Origin: an uncultured Eubacteriales bacterium
GTDB lineage: Bacteria; Bacillota; Clostridia; Christensenellales; UBA1242
Direction: 5' to 3'
Assembly: GCA_948787875.1 (NCBI GenBank)
Contig: CAQFKO010000019.1
Span: 1 to 24,349 of the forward strand
DNA: 24,349 bases
The notes beneath the pieces were generated by a model. That model had not been told where the DNA came from, did no database searches, and saw only the letters and a list, made by a program, of their open reading frames with translations. This document shows, piece after piece, positions 16,701-24,005 of this stretch. Each line of letters starts with the position of its first letter. Position 1 is the stretch's first letter. The position numbers were made by a program, and so were the translations under genes.

Positions 16701-18464
16701 TTTGAATTGTTAAAAGTAACTTCTGCTTCAAGTAAAATCAGTGTTTCTGCAACTTATACCATAAGCGGAAGGGTTCTTTTGGTAACAAGTGCGTTAGAAG
16801 GTGTAAAAGTTTCTTGTGGAGACTTAGTAACTTACACAGACAATAACGGATATTTCAGCTTTGAAAACATAAGCGGAAAATTTGATTTGATTTGTGAAAA
16901 ACTCGGTTATACTTTTGCCGAAATTGCCGATGCCTTTGGTTCTGCGGAAATTTCCGTTGCCGCATATTACACGGTTTCTGGCTATATTAAGTCGGGAAAT
17001 TTGGCAGTTGCTGGCGCAAATATCGAACTTAGCATTTCAAATTCTTCAAAAAGATTGTATGCTGTGTCTGACGAAAACGGTTATTTTGAAATTGTTGGGG
17101 TCAGCGGAACCTCTTCACTTCTCATTTCAAAAGATGGCTATAACACAACCACAATAAGCGATATTTATGATTACACTTCTAATATCAGTGCTAATCTTAG
17201 TTATTCATACACACTTGTTTTTGACGGAACGGGAAAAACAAATGTTACTGTTTTTGTGGGTGACCAAAAGTTTGTAACAACCTCTAACACAATAAAATTG
17301 CAAGAACTTTTTGGTGAGGTGTCGCTTAGATTTGAAAGGGCAAACACCGCATTCAATCCAAAAACCTTAACAATAAAAGAGCCGGGCACAATCACAATCA
17401 GCACTACCGTCAGCTATAACATTCACGGAACGGTAAAGGCAGAGGGTGGCTATGCTTTGGCGGGTGTTAATGTGGTGGTTGGTTCTTCAACCGCAAAAAC
17501 TGATAAAAACGGTTATTTTGAATTTAACGGAGTTGCCGGAAACATTCAAATTTCAAACGAATTTTTAAGCACATATAACACACCTATTTCAAAAGACGGC
17601 GAATATAACATTACGGTAAGGTCCAATGAATTTGCATATTTGCTTTATGCAAATGCAGACAAAAATATAAGAACCTCTTCAAGTGCTCAAATAACGGGAA
17701 CGGGTTCGGTTATTGGTGATGCGGGAATAACAAAAACCACACAATATGTTCACGCAATTTACAAAAGAGACAATTTGGGAAATATTTTAAGGCAAAATCT
17801 GAACTACGGTGACGCAGTATTTGGTATAGACCCAAAAGTTTCTATGATAGCTTATTATTCTGCTTCGGCAAACAAGTGGTATTATGACCAAGTTGAAGAC
17901 GGAAATGTAACCAACAAGACAACCGCAAATCACACGGTTTCGGGCTTAAAAGAAGTTTCAGAAAGCGGATTTGCAAACATTTACGGCAATCCACCAAACA
18001 ATTATTTGCCATATAGCATATCTCAACAAACCGCAACAATGTCAGCTATTTCAATAAATTCCAACGGAAATTATGTATTTACAATGACATTGTCCACAAA
18101 TCAAACGGGCTATGGCAAACAAGTTGTGGCTCTTAGCGGTGTAACATTCAAAGGTTTTGATTATATCAGCATGACTTGCGAGATAGATAAAAACGGTTGG
18201 TTTGTAACAATTTCAACCTCAGAAAAATATAAAATTCAGCAAGGCGTAAGTGTTTCAATCACATCAAACATCAATTATAACTTTTTAACTCGAAGCAACA
18301 ACTTAAAAATAGACAATATTAATATGACGAGTGATGTGGCTATTCAAAGTTCTCTCAGAATAAGTGAACAAACCGCTCTTTACAATTTACCGAATTTGGT
18401 TTATAATAAAAAGGTAAGTGCAATTAATTACAAAGGAAGGAGGCAAACAAATGAAAAATTCTAA
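13770..18464 (+). CDS. Giant predicted lipoprotein of carboxypeptidase regulatory-like repeats
   Basis: The 1564-residue protein starts with a lipoprotein signal: MKRSLFSK, a hydrophobic core, and FFGAC with Cys29 as the likely lipidated residue. From about residue 37 to 1285 it is a chain of beta-sandwich units of 60-90 residues. Eleven keep the carboxypeptidase regulatory-like (Cna B-like) pattern, with an opening such as ISGYV or SGTI, a mid A-or-G-V-x-V strand, T-D-x-N-G-Y-F/Y, and a closing K-x-GY. About six more divergent units are mixed among them. Residues about 1286-1564 form a different domain I do not recognise, rich in Asn, Ser, Thr and Tyr, with no membrane anchor. I infer an extracellular rod attached by lipid, probably for adhesion or scaffolding. 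The promoter abuts the ATG, so translation is likely leaderless. The 3' end overlaps the next gene by 14 bp, suggesting joint expression. Confidence 0.82.
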   Translation: MKRSLFSKFVKTITAVFCIAFVLVFFGACSFGETESTYSISGYVYDEYGAVEGVNIKCELGTFSTDKDGKYTISGIKTSVLLEPSCEGYQFEQSSKLITSANDNANFSASKEYVVSGYVKNNDSMIVGAYVTINSLSGKFITTTDETGYFEGKNVAGKTTVSCKVDGVEFFSQTATIDNNSVSINLTSSFTINLEFDSEDIDYSAISLKIGENEYSLTGASTSFDEVYCGTVVELSSTKYLFSKPQFYISTLNQTENIQVSKIYSVSGYVKSGNVSLAGASIFVDGVAMATTDQNGWYEIDNLTSIHNITAKYDSLNFNLQVVNNLITTADFNGTKSVYFAFNFDNKTNGEISFGNFAPETSNGTEFTFNSVCLGDQISVNSDSYHFDTNLIEISDRDLYSISANAYYAVDFNIENFEEEALNDVQILLDGQSANLSDLQSLYSTHTISAVYKNYVFSECNVNATNTHANLTYKIPYDAKILVSSGDILLSDAKVQIGEAEYVANELGEISLPQIVGNIAIKVSCNGYNTQIIELFENEANDFLAEKSINLTYNISGKVTTGEKPVANAKVCADFDNKQSECLTNSLGEYLIEGLYGSAKILVEKEHFTFVEQNTAIGALLNFDGVYKVFGYLTTTDELGNEIPYNNIEVVLLSQDGIFAFVTIEDGYFEFNDIRGECSFSTKKEGSAEHAGLRPSEYKVSVGGEYNFNNNGYSISGTILSGGLPVVGVYVQAGSNGTFTDDNGNYSFALITGSCEIVPQKEGYDFGSKIVVTEERDDVDFEATYTVQGTVISGLNAICDVSVKYQNSVIAVTNQSGEFVASGLSGNCELVFEKDGYQFDSLLSVSKPMSATVECKVVATIKIKTGNIFVSDFLAFSGGKEFVSENDFVTVYVASGETVRLEKQGYIIESVVVETPETYIASATYSIGGFVRSGDVPISNVAIKYNGNIYYSDNLGRFEIFGLVGECEISFEKIGYNFELLKVTSASSKISVSATYTISGRVLLVTSALEGVKVSCGDLVTYTDNNGYFSFENISGKFDLICEKLGYTFAEIADAFGSAEISVAAYYTVSGYIKSGNLAVAGANIELSISNSSKRLYAVSDENGYFEIVGVSGTSSLLISKDGYNTTTISDIYDYTSNISANLSYSYTLVFDGTGKTNVTVFVGDQKFVTTSNTIKLQELFGEVSLRFERANTAFNPKTLTIKEPGTITISTTVSYNIHGTVKAEGGYALAGVNVVVGSSTAKTDKNGYFEFNGVAGNIQISNEFLSTYNTPISKDGEYNITVRSNEFAYLLYANADKNIRTSSSAQITGTGSVIGDAGITKTTQYVHAIYKRDNLGNILRQNLNYGDAVFGIDPKVSMIAYYSASANKWYYDQVEDGNVTNKTTANHTVSGLKEVSESGFANIYGNPPNNYLPYSISQQTATMSAISINSNGNYVFTMTLSTNQTGYGKQVVALSGVTFKGFDYISMTCEIDKNGWFVTISTSEKYKIQQGVSVSITSNINYNFLTRSNNLKIDNINMTSDVAIQSSLRISEQTALYNLPNLVYNKKVSAINYKGRRQTNEKF
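13875..17620 (+). repeat. Tandem protein repeats: about 17 carboxypeptidase-regulatory-like units
   Basis: Eleven canonical units begin at SISGYVYD, VVSGYVKN, SVSGYVKS, NISGKVTT, KVFGYLTT, SISGTILS, TVQGTVIS, SIGGFVRS, TISGRVLL, TVSGYIKS and NIHGTVKA. About six divergent units (for example starting TINLEFDS, AVDFNIEN and TLVFDGTG) are mixed among them. Units have drifted well apart in DNA sequence, so this is an old expansion and not a fresh tandem duplication. Confidence 0.75.
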
Positions 18465-21400
18465 ATTAAAAAACATTTTGTTATTTGTTTTTGCAGCAAT
18501 GTTTAGCTGCTGCCTTTTCCTTGGCACAAATCAAAATTCAGTAAAATTTGCAAATGCGGCTTCACCTGTTGGTTATTTTGCTAATTTAAAAGTGGCTCAA
18601 AAAAATGAATTTGTTGTTACTGAACTGACTAGTGGCAAAAAAGTACTTTGTTTATATCCTAATTCTAACGGAATAGAAAATATTATTGATGCCTTTTCAT
18701 ATTACAAAAATGAAAATTATGAAGGAAACAAGTGTTCTCAATTTGAGCTTTTCCATTCGGTAAAAAGCCCAGCAATCGCCAACAAAAATAATGGACAATT
18801 TGTTTCGCTTATAACTCTTTCAAATTCAATGAAATTAGCGCTTGAAGCAGGCTATGTTTCTGCAAGTGCAAGTGCAACATTCTCTTCAAGAGACGGCGGA
18901 AAAATTTTTTTTGTTACAGATAAGGCAGACAAGGTAACTTTTGATTTTTATGCTTATAATAACGAAAGCGGAACAGGAGAAAATTTAAGCATATCAAACA
19001 CTACTTTTACTCCCGAAAATCACGAACTTGCCTTTGACACAAACTCTTTAAAAGGCAACAACTATAATGCTTTTGAACTTTCTTTCAAATCCGACCTTCA
19101 AGGTTCTGGCGTTTATAACAACATGGTTGTAACTGTTCCTACAATAGTTTTTGAAACCTCGGATTTTACCGCTCCTTCAATTGAAGTTTCAAGCGAAAAC
19201 GGCTGGACAAACAAGCGCACAATTAATTTGAGCATTGCAGACACCGAAAGCGGAGTATCTAAGGTCGAGTACAAATTGCCTAATGGCGATTGGACAGAGC
19301 TCGCAGTTTTTGACGAACTTACTCTTTCAGAAACCATAGCTTTTGAACTTGAAGAAAACGGAACTGTTTTGTTTAGGGCAACCGACAATATCGGAAATGT
19401 TTATGAAACCTCTTATTTTGAGCAAAACATAGATAAAGTCAGCCCAAGTCTTGATATTGATATAGTTCGCAATGAAACAGATATGTCGTTTGACTTTAAT
19501 GCAAACTTTGATTCAAATCAAAGTGAGTTTATCAGTCCAGAAAGTTATTATTATACATATAACATCAATGGTGGGGCAGAAAGTGAAAAAATTTCACTTG
19601 TTCGCGGAACAAATCATTTTGAAGGAAATGAGGTTGGCGAATATAACTTTACATTCTTTGCCGAAGACGAGGCAGGAAACAGCATGACTCCGCTTACAAA
19701 AACACTAATATTCAAAAAGCAATTGCAAATTTCTTCTGTTGAAGAAAGTTATGTTTATAGCGGAAGCGTAATTGATTTTATTTATTCGGTCACAACTTTT
19801 GACGGAAATATTGTTGCTGAGCAAGAACTTTTAGAGGCAGGATTTGACGTTGTTATATCTCAAAACGGCGAGGCAAAAGCAATAAAAGATGTGGGAACAT
19901 ACAATTATCAGTTTGTTTGTTCAAATCAATTTTATGTTGTAAGTCAAAGCGGAACTATAACTGTTTCACCATACGAAATTATTCTTACCGTTTTAAATGA
20001 CAAATTTGAATATTCTAGTTACGCAATATTTTTAGACTTTGTTATAGACAAAGAAGTTGAGATTGATGTAACTTATACAGATGCTTTTGGAAATATTGTT
20101 GCCGAGCCAAAGGCTGTCGGAAACTATTTTGTAACAATAAAATATGTAAAAGACAATAACTATATTTTAAATGAAACTTTGCCTCTTACTATCACAAAGC
20201 GAAACTTAACAGTTTCTGCAATTGGTCAAAAAATCACTTATGGTGACCCTGTGGGTGAGTTTTTGTATAATCTTAGCGGAACTCTTGACGGAGATAATCT
20301 TAGTTTTGATATAGTTTGTGATTATTTGCCAAGTGCGGGCAGTTATGTTATCACCTTTAAGCAAAAGTTCGGACTTACCGAACAAGAAGCTTTGGTGCTT
20401 CAAAATTATGAACTTATTTTTGAAGAATCTATGCTCGAAATTGAAAAACGCACTGCCTATATTATTCCTAACGAAAACCAAAGCAAACTATATTACACAG
20501 AAGACCCAACCGAATTTGGCTACACTGTTTCGGGGCTAATCGGATCAGATACTTTAAGTGGTGCTATTTCAAGAGAATCTGGCGAAGACGCAGGTTTTTA
20601 TCAGTTTACTTTGGGCACACTCAAAAATCCAAATTATAACTTGCAACTTGTTCCTGCAACTTTCCAAATAACAAAAAGAGTTGCTTATATTGTTTTAAAC
20701 AGTTTTAGCAAGGTTTATGGTGAAGCTGATCCAATCTTTTCATTCAAAACAGATGGAACAAATTTGCTTCCTCATGATATTGAGGATATCAAAAATGCAA
20801 TTGTTCGTGAAGAAGGCGAAGATGTCGGAACTTACACAATTTCAATCAATAAATCTGATGTAAAAAATTATGTGCTTGTTATGTTAGATGCAACCTTAAA
20901 AATAACCAAAAGACCTGTTAAGGTTGTTGCAGACCAAATAACAGCAGAGTACGGCGACGAAAAAGAATTAACTTATACTTGCGAAAATCTTGTTGCTGGT
21001 GACAGATTTTTCGGAAATTTAACTCGTGAAAAGGGCAATGCGCTTGGTGAATACAAAATTTTGCAAGGCGATTTAAATAACTCAAATTATGAAATAGAGT
21101 TTGTTTCGTCAACCTACAAAGTTATAAAAAAATCTATAAAGATTGTTGCTAGCAACAGCACAAAAACCTATGGCGAACAAGATAACTTAGAATTTTTGGT
21201 GCTTGGAACAGACAAATTATTGAATATTTCGCTTATTCGTGAAGAGGGCGAAAATGTCGGAACTTATAACATAATTGGCTACGAATTTGACAACCTTAAT
21301 TATGTTGTTGAATTTGAAGGTGCAATATTGCAAATTTTGCCTGCAAAAATTTCGATTGAAATTTCAGATGCAACCAAAGTTTACGGAAGCAAAGATCCAC

Positions 21401-22596
21401 AAATAAGCTATGCTATAAGCGGACTTGTTGCGGATGACGAACTTTCGCTCAAATTTGCTCGTGAGGTTGGTGAAAATGTTGGAACTTATCAAATTTATTT
21501 GGCAGAAAACAATTTGGCTAACTATGAAATAGAAAATATCGTTCTTGCAAATCTTACAATTGAAAAAGCAGATTTAAACTTGGTTTTGAATGACAAAGTT
21601 GTAACATATTCGGGCAATGCAAACTATATTGATGCAATTCAAACAGGGTTTGATATAATTTATGTGTATACCTTGTTTGGTATGGAAATCGAGCCTGCTA
21701 ATGTTGTTAATGCTGCGGAATACAAAGTTTATGCAAAATTTTTGGGCAATGAAAATTATAACGAGTCTGTATCTAATGTTGCAACGCTTACCGTAAGCAA
21801 AAAACTTGTTCCTATAACGCTAAAAAAATCTGCCTTCAACTTTAACGGCGAAGGTCACTTGCCAGAATTCGATATCGGTTTAAAAGAAAATGTAAGTTTG
21901 CTTGTTAGCTTTGCAAACAATGTTGTTAACCCAACAGAAGTCGGTGAATATGACTTTACAATTGTGTCTAACGACTCAAACTATGTGTGTGATTTCAAAG
22001 GCACTTTAACAATTTTTGAAGGCTTTTTGTCAAACACAAACGGCGCACATGCAATCACAGATAGCGTAGGGGCTTCAAGCCTTGGAATAAGACTTTTTGA
22101 AGACACAACATCTGCTTTAAGGTCAAAATTTAATGCGCTTCGAGATGGCAGAAAATGTATCGGAGTTTATGGCTTCAAAACTGCGGAAAATTATTCTTCA
22201 AACGGCGAAGTGTTTACCGTAAGCATAAAGGCCGTTGACAATGACGATGTAAAAATTTATGCCGTTGATAAAGACGGAAAAATGGTGGCAGTGTCATACA
22301 CAATAGTCGGCGGTTGCTATGTTGTTTCCGTAAATGATATTTCTGCAAGCATTTTAGTTACTGTTTCAGACAGCACAATGCTCTATGCAAAGGCAATTAC
22401 TGTTTCTTTAATATTGGTTCTTTGCTATATCATAACAAAAACAGTAAGAAATCAAAAACGCAACTATTTCTATCGCAGAAACACAAAAGTAAGATTCTCT
22501 GATTATAACGAGTTAAAAGACAATGACAACATTGTTGAACAAGTAAGCTATGAGGCAGAAGTAATATCCGGAGACGATTTTATAAATCAAAATTAA
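18451..22596 (+). CDS. Membrane-anchored surface protein with Ig-like and MBG repeats
   Basis: I use the ATG at 18451 (1381 residues): AAGGAGG lies 7 nt upstream and the protein then opens with a signal peptide, MKNSKLKNILLFVF and a likely signal-peptidase site around FANAA (about residue 37). An earlier in-frame start at 18418 lacks this. In order: an unrecognised N-terminal domain (about 40-240); Ig-like modules with the APSIEVS...W.N and IADTESGVSKVEY patterns (about 240-425); about ten MBG-type (mucin-binding-like) beta repeats (about 425-1190) with K-x-YG-x-xDP and RE-x-GE-x-VGTY motifs; a spacer domain; a transmembrane helix (about 1313-1330) followed by Lys/Arg and a cytoplasmic tail of about 50 residues. 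There is no LPxTG sorting signal. It should sit on the same surface as the lipoprotein encoded upstream, with which it overlaps by 14 bp. Ligand unknown; adhesion is an inference from MBG proteins. Confidence 0.85.
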   Translation: MKNSKLKNILLFVFAAMFSCCLFLGTNQNSVKFANAASPVGYFANLKVAQKNEFVVTELTSGKKVLCLYPNSNGIENIIDAFSYYKNENYEGNKCSQFELFHSVKSPAIANKNNGQFVSLITLSNSMKLALEAGYVSASASATFSSRDGGKIFFVTDKADKVTFDFYAYNNESGTGENLSISNTTFTPENHELAFDTNSLKGNNYNAFELSFKSDLQGSGVYNNMVVTVPTIVFETSDFTAPSIEVSSENGWTNKRTINLSIADTESGVSKVEYKLPNGDWTELAVFDELTLSETIAFELEENGTVLFRATDNIGNVYETSYFEQNIDKVSPSLDIDIVRNETDMSFDFNANFDSNQSEFISPESYYYTYNINGGAESEKISLVRGTNHFEGNEVGEYNFTFFAEDEAGNSMTPLTKTLIFKKQLQISSVEESYVYSGSVIDFIYSVTTFDGNIVAEQELLEAGFDVVISQNGEAKAIKDVGTYNYQFVCSNQFYVVSQSGTITVSPYEIILTVLNDKFEYSSYAIFLDFVIDKEVEIDVTYTDAFGNIVAEPKAVGNYFVTIKYVKDNNYILNETLPLTITKRNLTVSAIGQKITYGDPVGEFLYNLSGTLDGDNLSFDIVCDYLPSAGSYVITFKQKFGLTEQEALVLQNYELIFEESMLEIEKRTAYIIPNENQSKLYYTEDPTEFGYTVSGLIGSDTLSGAISRESGEDAGFYQFTLGTLKNPNYNLQLVPATFQITKRVAYIVLNSFSKVYGEADPIFSFKTDGTNLLPHDIEDIKNAIVREEGEDVGTYTISINKSDVKNYVLVMLDATLKITKRPVKVVADQITAEYGDEKELTYTCENLVAGDRFFGNLTREKGNALGEYKILQGDLNNSNYEIEFVSSTYKVIKKSIKIVASNSTKTYGEQDNLEFLVLGTDKLLNISLIREEGENVGTYNIIGYEFDNLNYVVEFEGAILQILPAKISIEISDATKVYGSKDPQISYAISGLVADDELSLKFAREVGENVGTYQIYLAENNLANYEIENIVLANLTIEKADLNLVLNDKVVTYSGNANYIDAIQTGFDIIYVYTLFGMEIEPANVVNAAEYKVYAKFLGNENYNESVSNVATLTVSKKLVPITLKKSAFNFNGEGHLPEFDIGLKENVSLLVSFANNVVNPTEVGEYDFTIVSNDSNYVCDFKGTLTIFEGFLSNTNGAHAITDSVGASSLGIRLFEDTTSALRSKFNALRDGRKCIGVYGFKTAENYSSNGEVFTVSIKAVDNDDVKIYAVDKDGKMVAVSYTIVGGCYVVSVNDISASILVTVSDSTMLYAKAITVSLILVLCYIITKTVRNQKRNYFYRRNTKVRFSDYNELKDNDNIVEQVSYEAEVISGDDFINQN
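19726..22020 (+). repeat. About ten tandem MBG-type repeats inside the surface protein
   Basis: Six central units fit the MBG_2 pattern, with openings such as ITYGDP, VYGEADP, EYGDEK, TYGEQD and VYGSKDP and a later VGTY, LGEY or AGFY. Two units before and two after are more divergent. Three copies of the RE-x-GE-x-VGTY stretch (near 20805, 21238 and 21459) remain similar in DNA sequence, pointing to more recent duplication in the centre of the array. Confidence 0.78.
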
Positions 22597-22601
22597 AAAA
22601 G

Positions 22602-22623
22602 TGGGGCATTGCCTCATTTTTTT
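22602..22623 (+). terminator. Terminator after the surface-protein operon
   Basis: TGGGGC (22602-22607) and GCCTCA (22611-22616) pair over 6 bp with one G-T wobble and a 3-nt loop, followed by seven T residues (22617-22623). An A-run precedes it. Confidence 0.85.
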
Positions 22624-22681
22624 ATGCCTTGCAATTGTATAAATTAAATTGTTTTGCCAATTATTAATTCATGGAGGATTT

Positions 22682-23302
22682 ATGGATTTTAATAAAAGCA
22701 GAACAAAACAAAATTTGGCGAGGTCGTTTGCAGCGGAATGTCAAGCGGGAGCAAGGTATCAATTTATCGCAACACTTGCTCAGCAAGAACAACTTATTTT
22801 TGTAAAGGACACTATGAAACTGCTTGCAAAAAACGAAATGGCTCACGCAAAATTATTTTACGATTATATTGCCGACAAGTGTCAAGATGTTTGTAAGGTA
22901 GAAATCGAGGCAGATTATCCGTTTGTTTACAATAATCTTGCAACCGCCTTAAAAGAGGGCTCAAAGATAGAAAAAGAAGAGTTCGACGATATTTATCCGC
23001 ACTTTGCAAAAGTGGCAAGAGACGAGGGATTTGAGGATATTGCAAAAAGTTATGAACTTGTTGCTGCGGTTGAGCAAACCCACTCAAAAATTTTAAATTA
23101 TATTTATGAAAAATACACTTCAAAATCACTTTATAAGCACAAATTGAAAATGGTGCTAAAATGCTCAAACTGCGGACATATAGATTATCTTTCAGATGGT
23201 TGGAAAAAGTGTCCGCTTTGCAATTTTGACCAAGGAGCAATAGCACTTGATTATAGTTGTCTTTTAGAAGAAGCTCTTGGAGTCAAGTCACAAAATTGTT
23301 AA
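22682..23302 (+). CDS. rbr: Rubrerythrin
   Basis: Rubrerythrin is a cytoplasmic non-haem diiron protein that reduces hydrogen peroxide to water in anaerobes. The 206 residues contain the four-helix diiron domain with ligand candidates E19 (FAAECQAGARY), E52 and H55 (NEMAHAK), E97 and E100, and E131/H134 (VEQTHSK). The C-terminal rubredoxin-like iron site has C161-x-x-C164-G and C177-P-L-C180. The ATG at 22682 has GGAGG 4 nt upstream. The open frame continues to 22649, but those codons fall ahead of the ribosome-binding site. It lies between two terminators, so it is a single-gene unit. I found no convincing -35/-10 pair in the 58-bp gap before it; TATAAA at 22638-22643 is the best -10. Confidence 0.94.
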   Translation: MDFNKSRTKQNLARSFAAECQAGARYQFIATLAQQEQLIFVKDTMKLLAKNEMAHAKLFYDYIADKCQDVCKVEIEADYPFVYNNLATALKEGSKIEKEEFDDIYPHFAKVARDEGFEDIAKSYELVAAVEQTHSKILNYIYEKYTSKSLYKHKLKMVLKCSNCGHIDYLSDGWKKCPLCNFDQGAIALDYSCLLEEALGVKSQNC

Positions 23303-23319
23303 AAAATTTTATAATAAAG

Positions 23320-23340
23320 GCGGAATTTTCCGCTTTTTTT
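23320..23340 (+). terminator. Terminator after rubrerythrin
   Basis: GCGGAA (23320-23325) pairs with TTCCGC (23328-23333), with seven T residues following (23334-23340). The 2-nt apparent loop will open to a 4-bp stem with a larger loop, or be extended by a G-T and A-T pairs at the base. Confidence 0.85.
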
Positions 23341-23357
23341 ATTTTGAAAAAGGTTTG

Positions 23358-23386
23358 TTTGCAGAATTTTAAAATAATGTTATAAT
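23358..23386 (+). promoter_or_regulatory. Promoter for the sigma factor gene
   Basis: TATAAT (23381-23386) is a perfect -10. TTTGCA (23358-23363) is a partial -35 at 17 bp. A 66-nt leader follows before the TTG start. I do not see an ECF-type AAC-containing -35, so autoregulation is not evident. Confidence 0.6.
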
Positions 23387-23452
23387 AAATGTAGAAAAAG
23401 TGAGAAAATTTTGCTTTATGATTGTTTTATTATTATATGGAGGAAAATCGCT

Positions 23453-23989
23453 TTGAAAAAAGATTCAAATTTTGCAAACGACTTTGCAAAACCTTCAAAT
23501 TTAGAAAATTTGCTTGAAAAATATTCAAACAAACTTGTTGGTTTTATCAATAGCATTATATGTGATATTAGTGCATCAGAAGATATTATGATGGATATTT
23601 TTGTTGAGCTGATTGTCAGAAATCCTCAGTTTACAAATGAACAGGTGATAAAGGCATATCTTTATAAGTGTGCAAAAAATAAGTCGTTAAATTATATCAA
23701 AAAGAATAAAAGAATTTGTGAGCTTAATGAAGAAATGCTTAAAGACACCTATGAAATCGAAGAGCAAACTTGTGATACCTACACAAAAAAAGTTTTGTAT
23801 GAAGCAATAAAAAAGCTGAACAAAAATTATCATACCATTATCTATTTAACTTATTTTGAAGATATGAAAATTGAAGAGGTTGTTGAGATTATGGGAATAA
23901 ACTTAAAGCAAGCCCAAAACCTTAAACACAGAGCGATCAAAAAATTAAATAAAATTTTAAAGGCACAAAATTTGAAATGTAAAATTTAA
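23453..23989 (+). CDS. ECF-like RNA polymerase sigma factor
   Basis: A small sigma-70 family protein of 178 residues with region 2 (about 15-88, including ASEDIMMDIFVEL and the LNYIKKNKR stretch) and region 4 (about 118-168, ending in a helix-turn-helix, EEVVEIMGINLKQAQNLKHRA). Regions 1 and 3 are absent, as in extracytoplasmic-function sigma factors. I chose TTG at 23453 because GGAGG (23439-23443) is 9 nt upstream and the protein then begins MKKDSNF; the frame extends further up but would cover the ribosome-binding site. A single-pass membrane protein starts 16 bp downstream, the usual place for a cognate anti-sigma factor. The stimulus and regulon are not visible. Confidence 0.88.
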   Translation: MKKDSNFANDFAKPSNLENLLEKYSNKLVGFINSIICDISASEDIMMDIFVELIVRNPQFTNEQVIKAYLYKCAKNKSLNYIKKNKRICELNEEMLKDTYEIEEQTCDTYTKKVLYEAIKKLNKNYHTIIYLTYFEDMKIEEVVEIMGINLKQAQNLKHRAIKKLNKILKAQNLKCKI

Positions 23990-24005
23990 TAGGAGGCAGT
24001 AAAAT

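Noticed and set aside
13875..17620. Possible CRISPR-like or DNA-level tandem array
   Set aside because: The periodicity is at protein level only, with no conserved DNA repeat and spacers.
18418..18450. Earlier start for the MBG protein at 18418
   Set aside because: It is ahead of the strong AAGGAGG and would put charged residues before an otherwise well-formed signal peptide.
22812..23246. A 144-codon minus-strand open frame opposite rubrerythrin
   Set aside because: The plus-strand gene has all diiron and rubredoxin ligands. The antisense frame has no ribosome-binding site or recognisable pattern.
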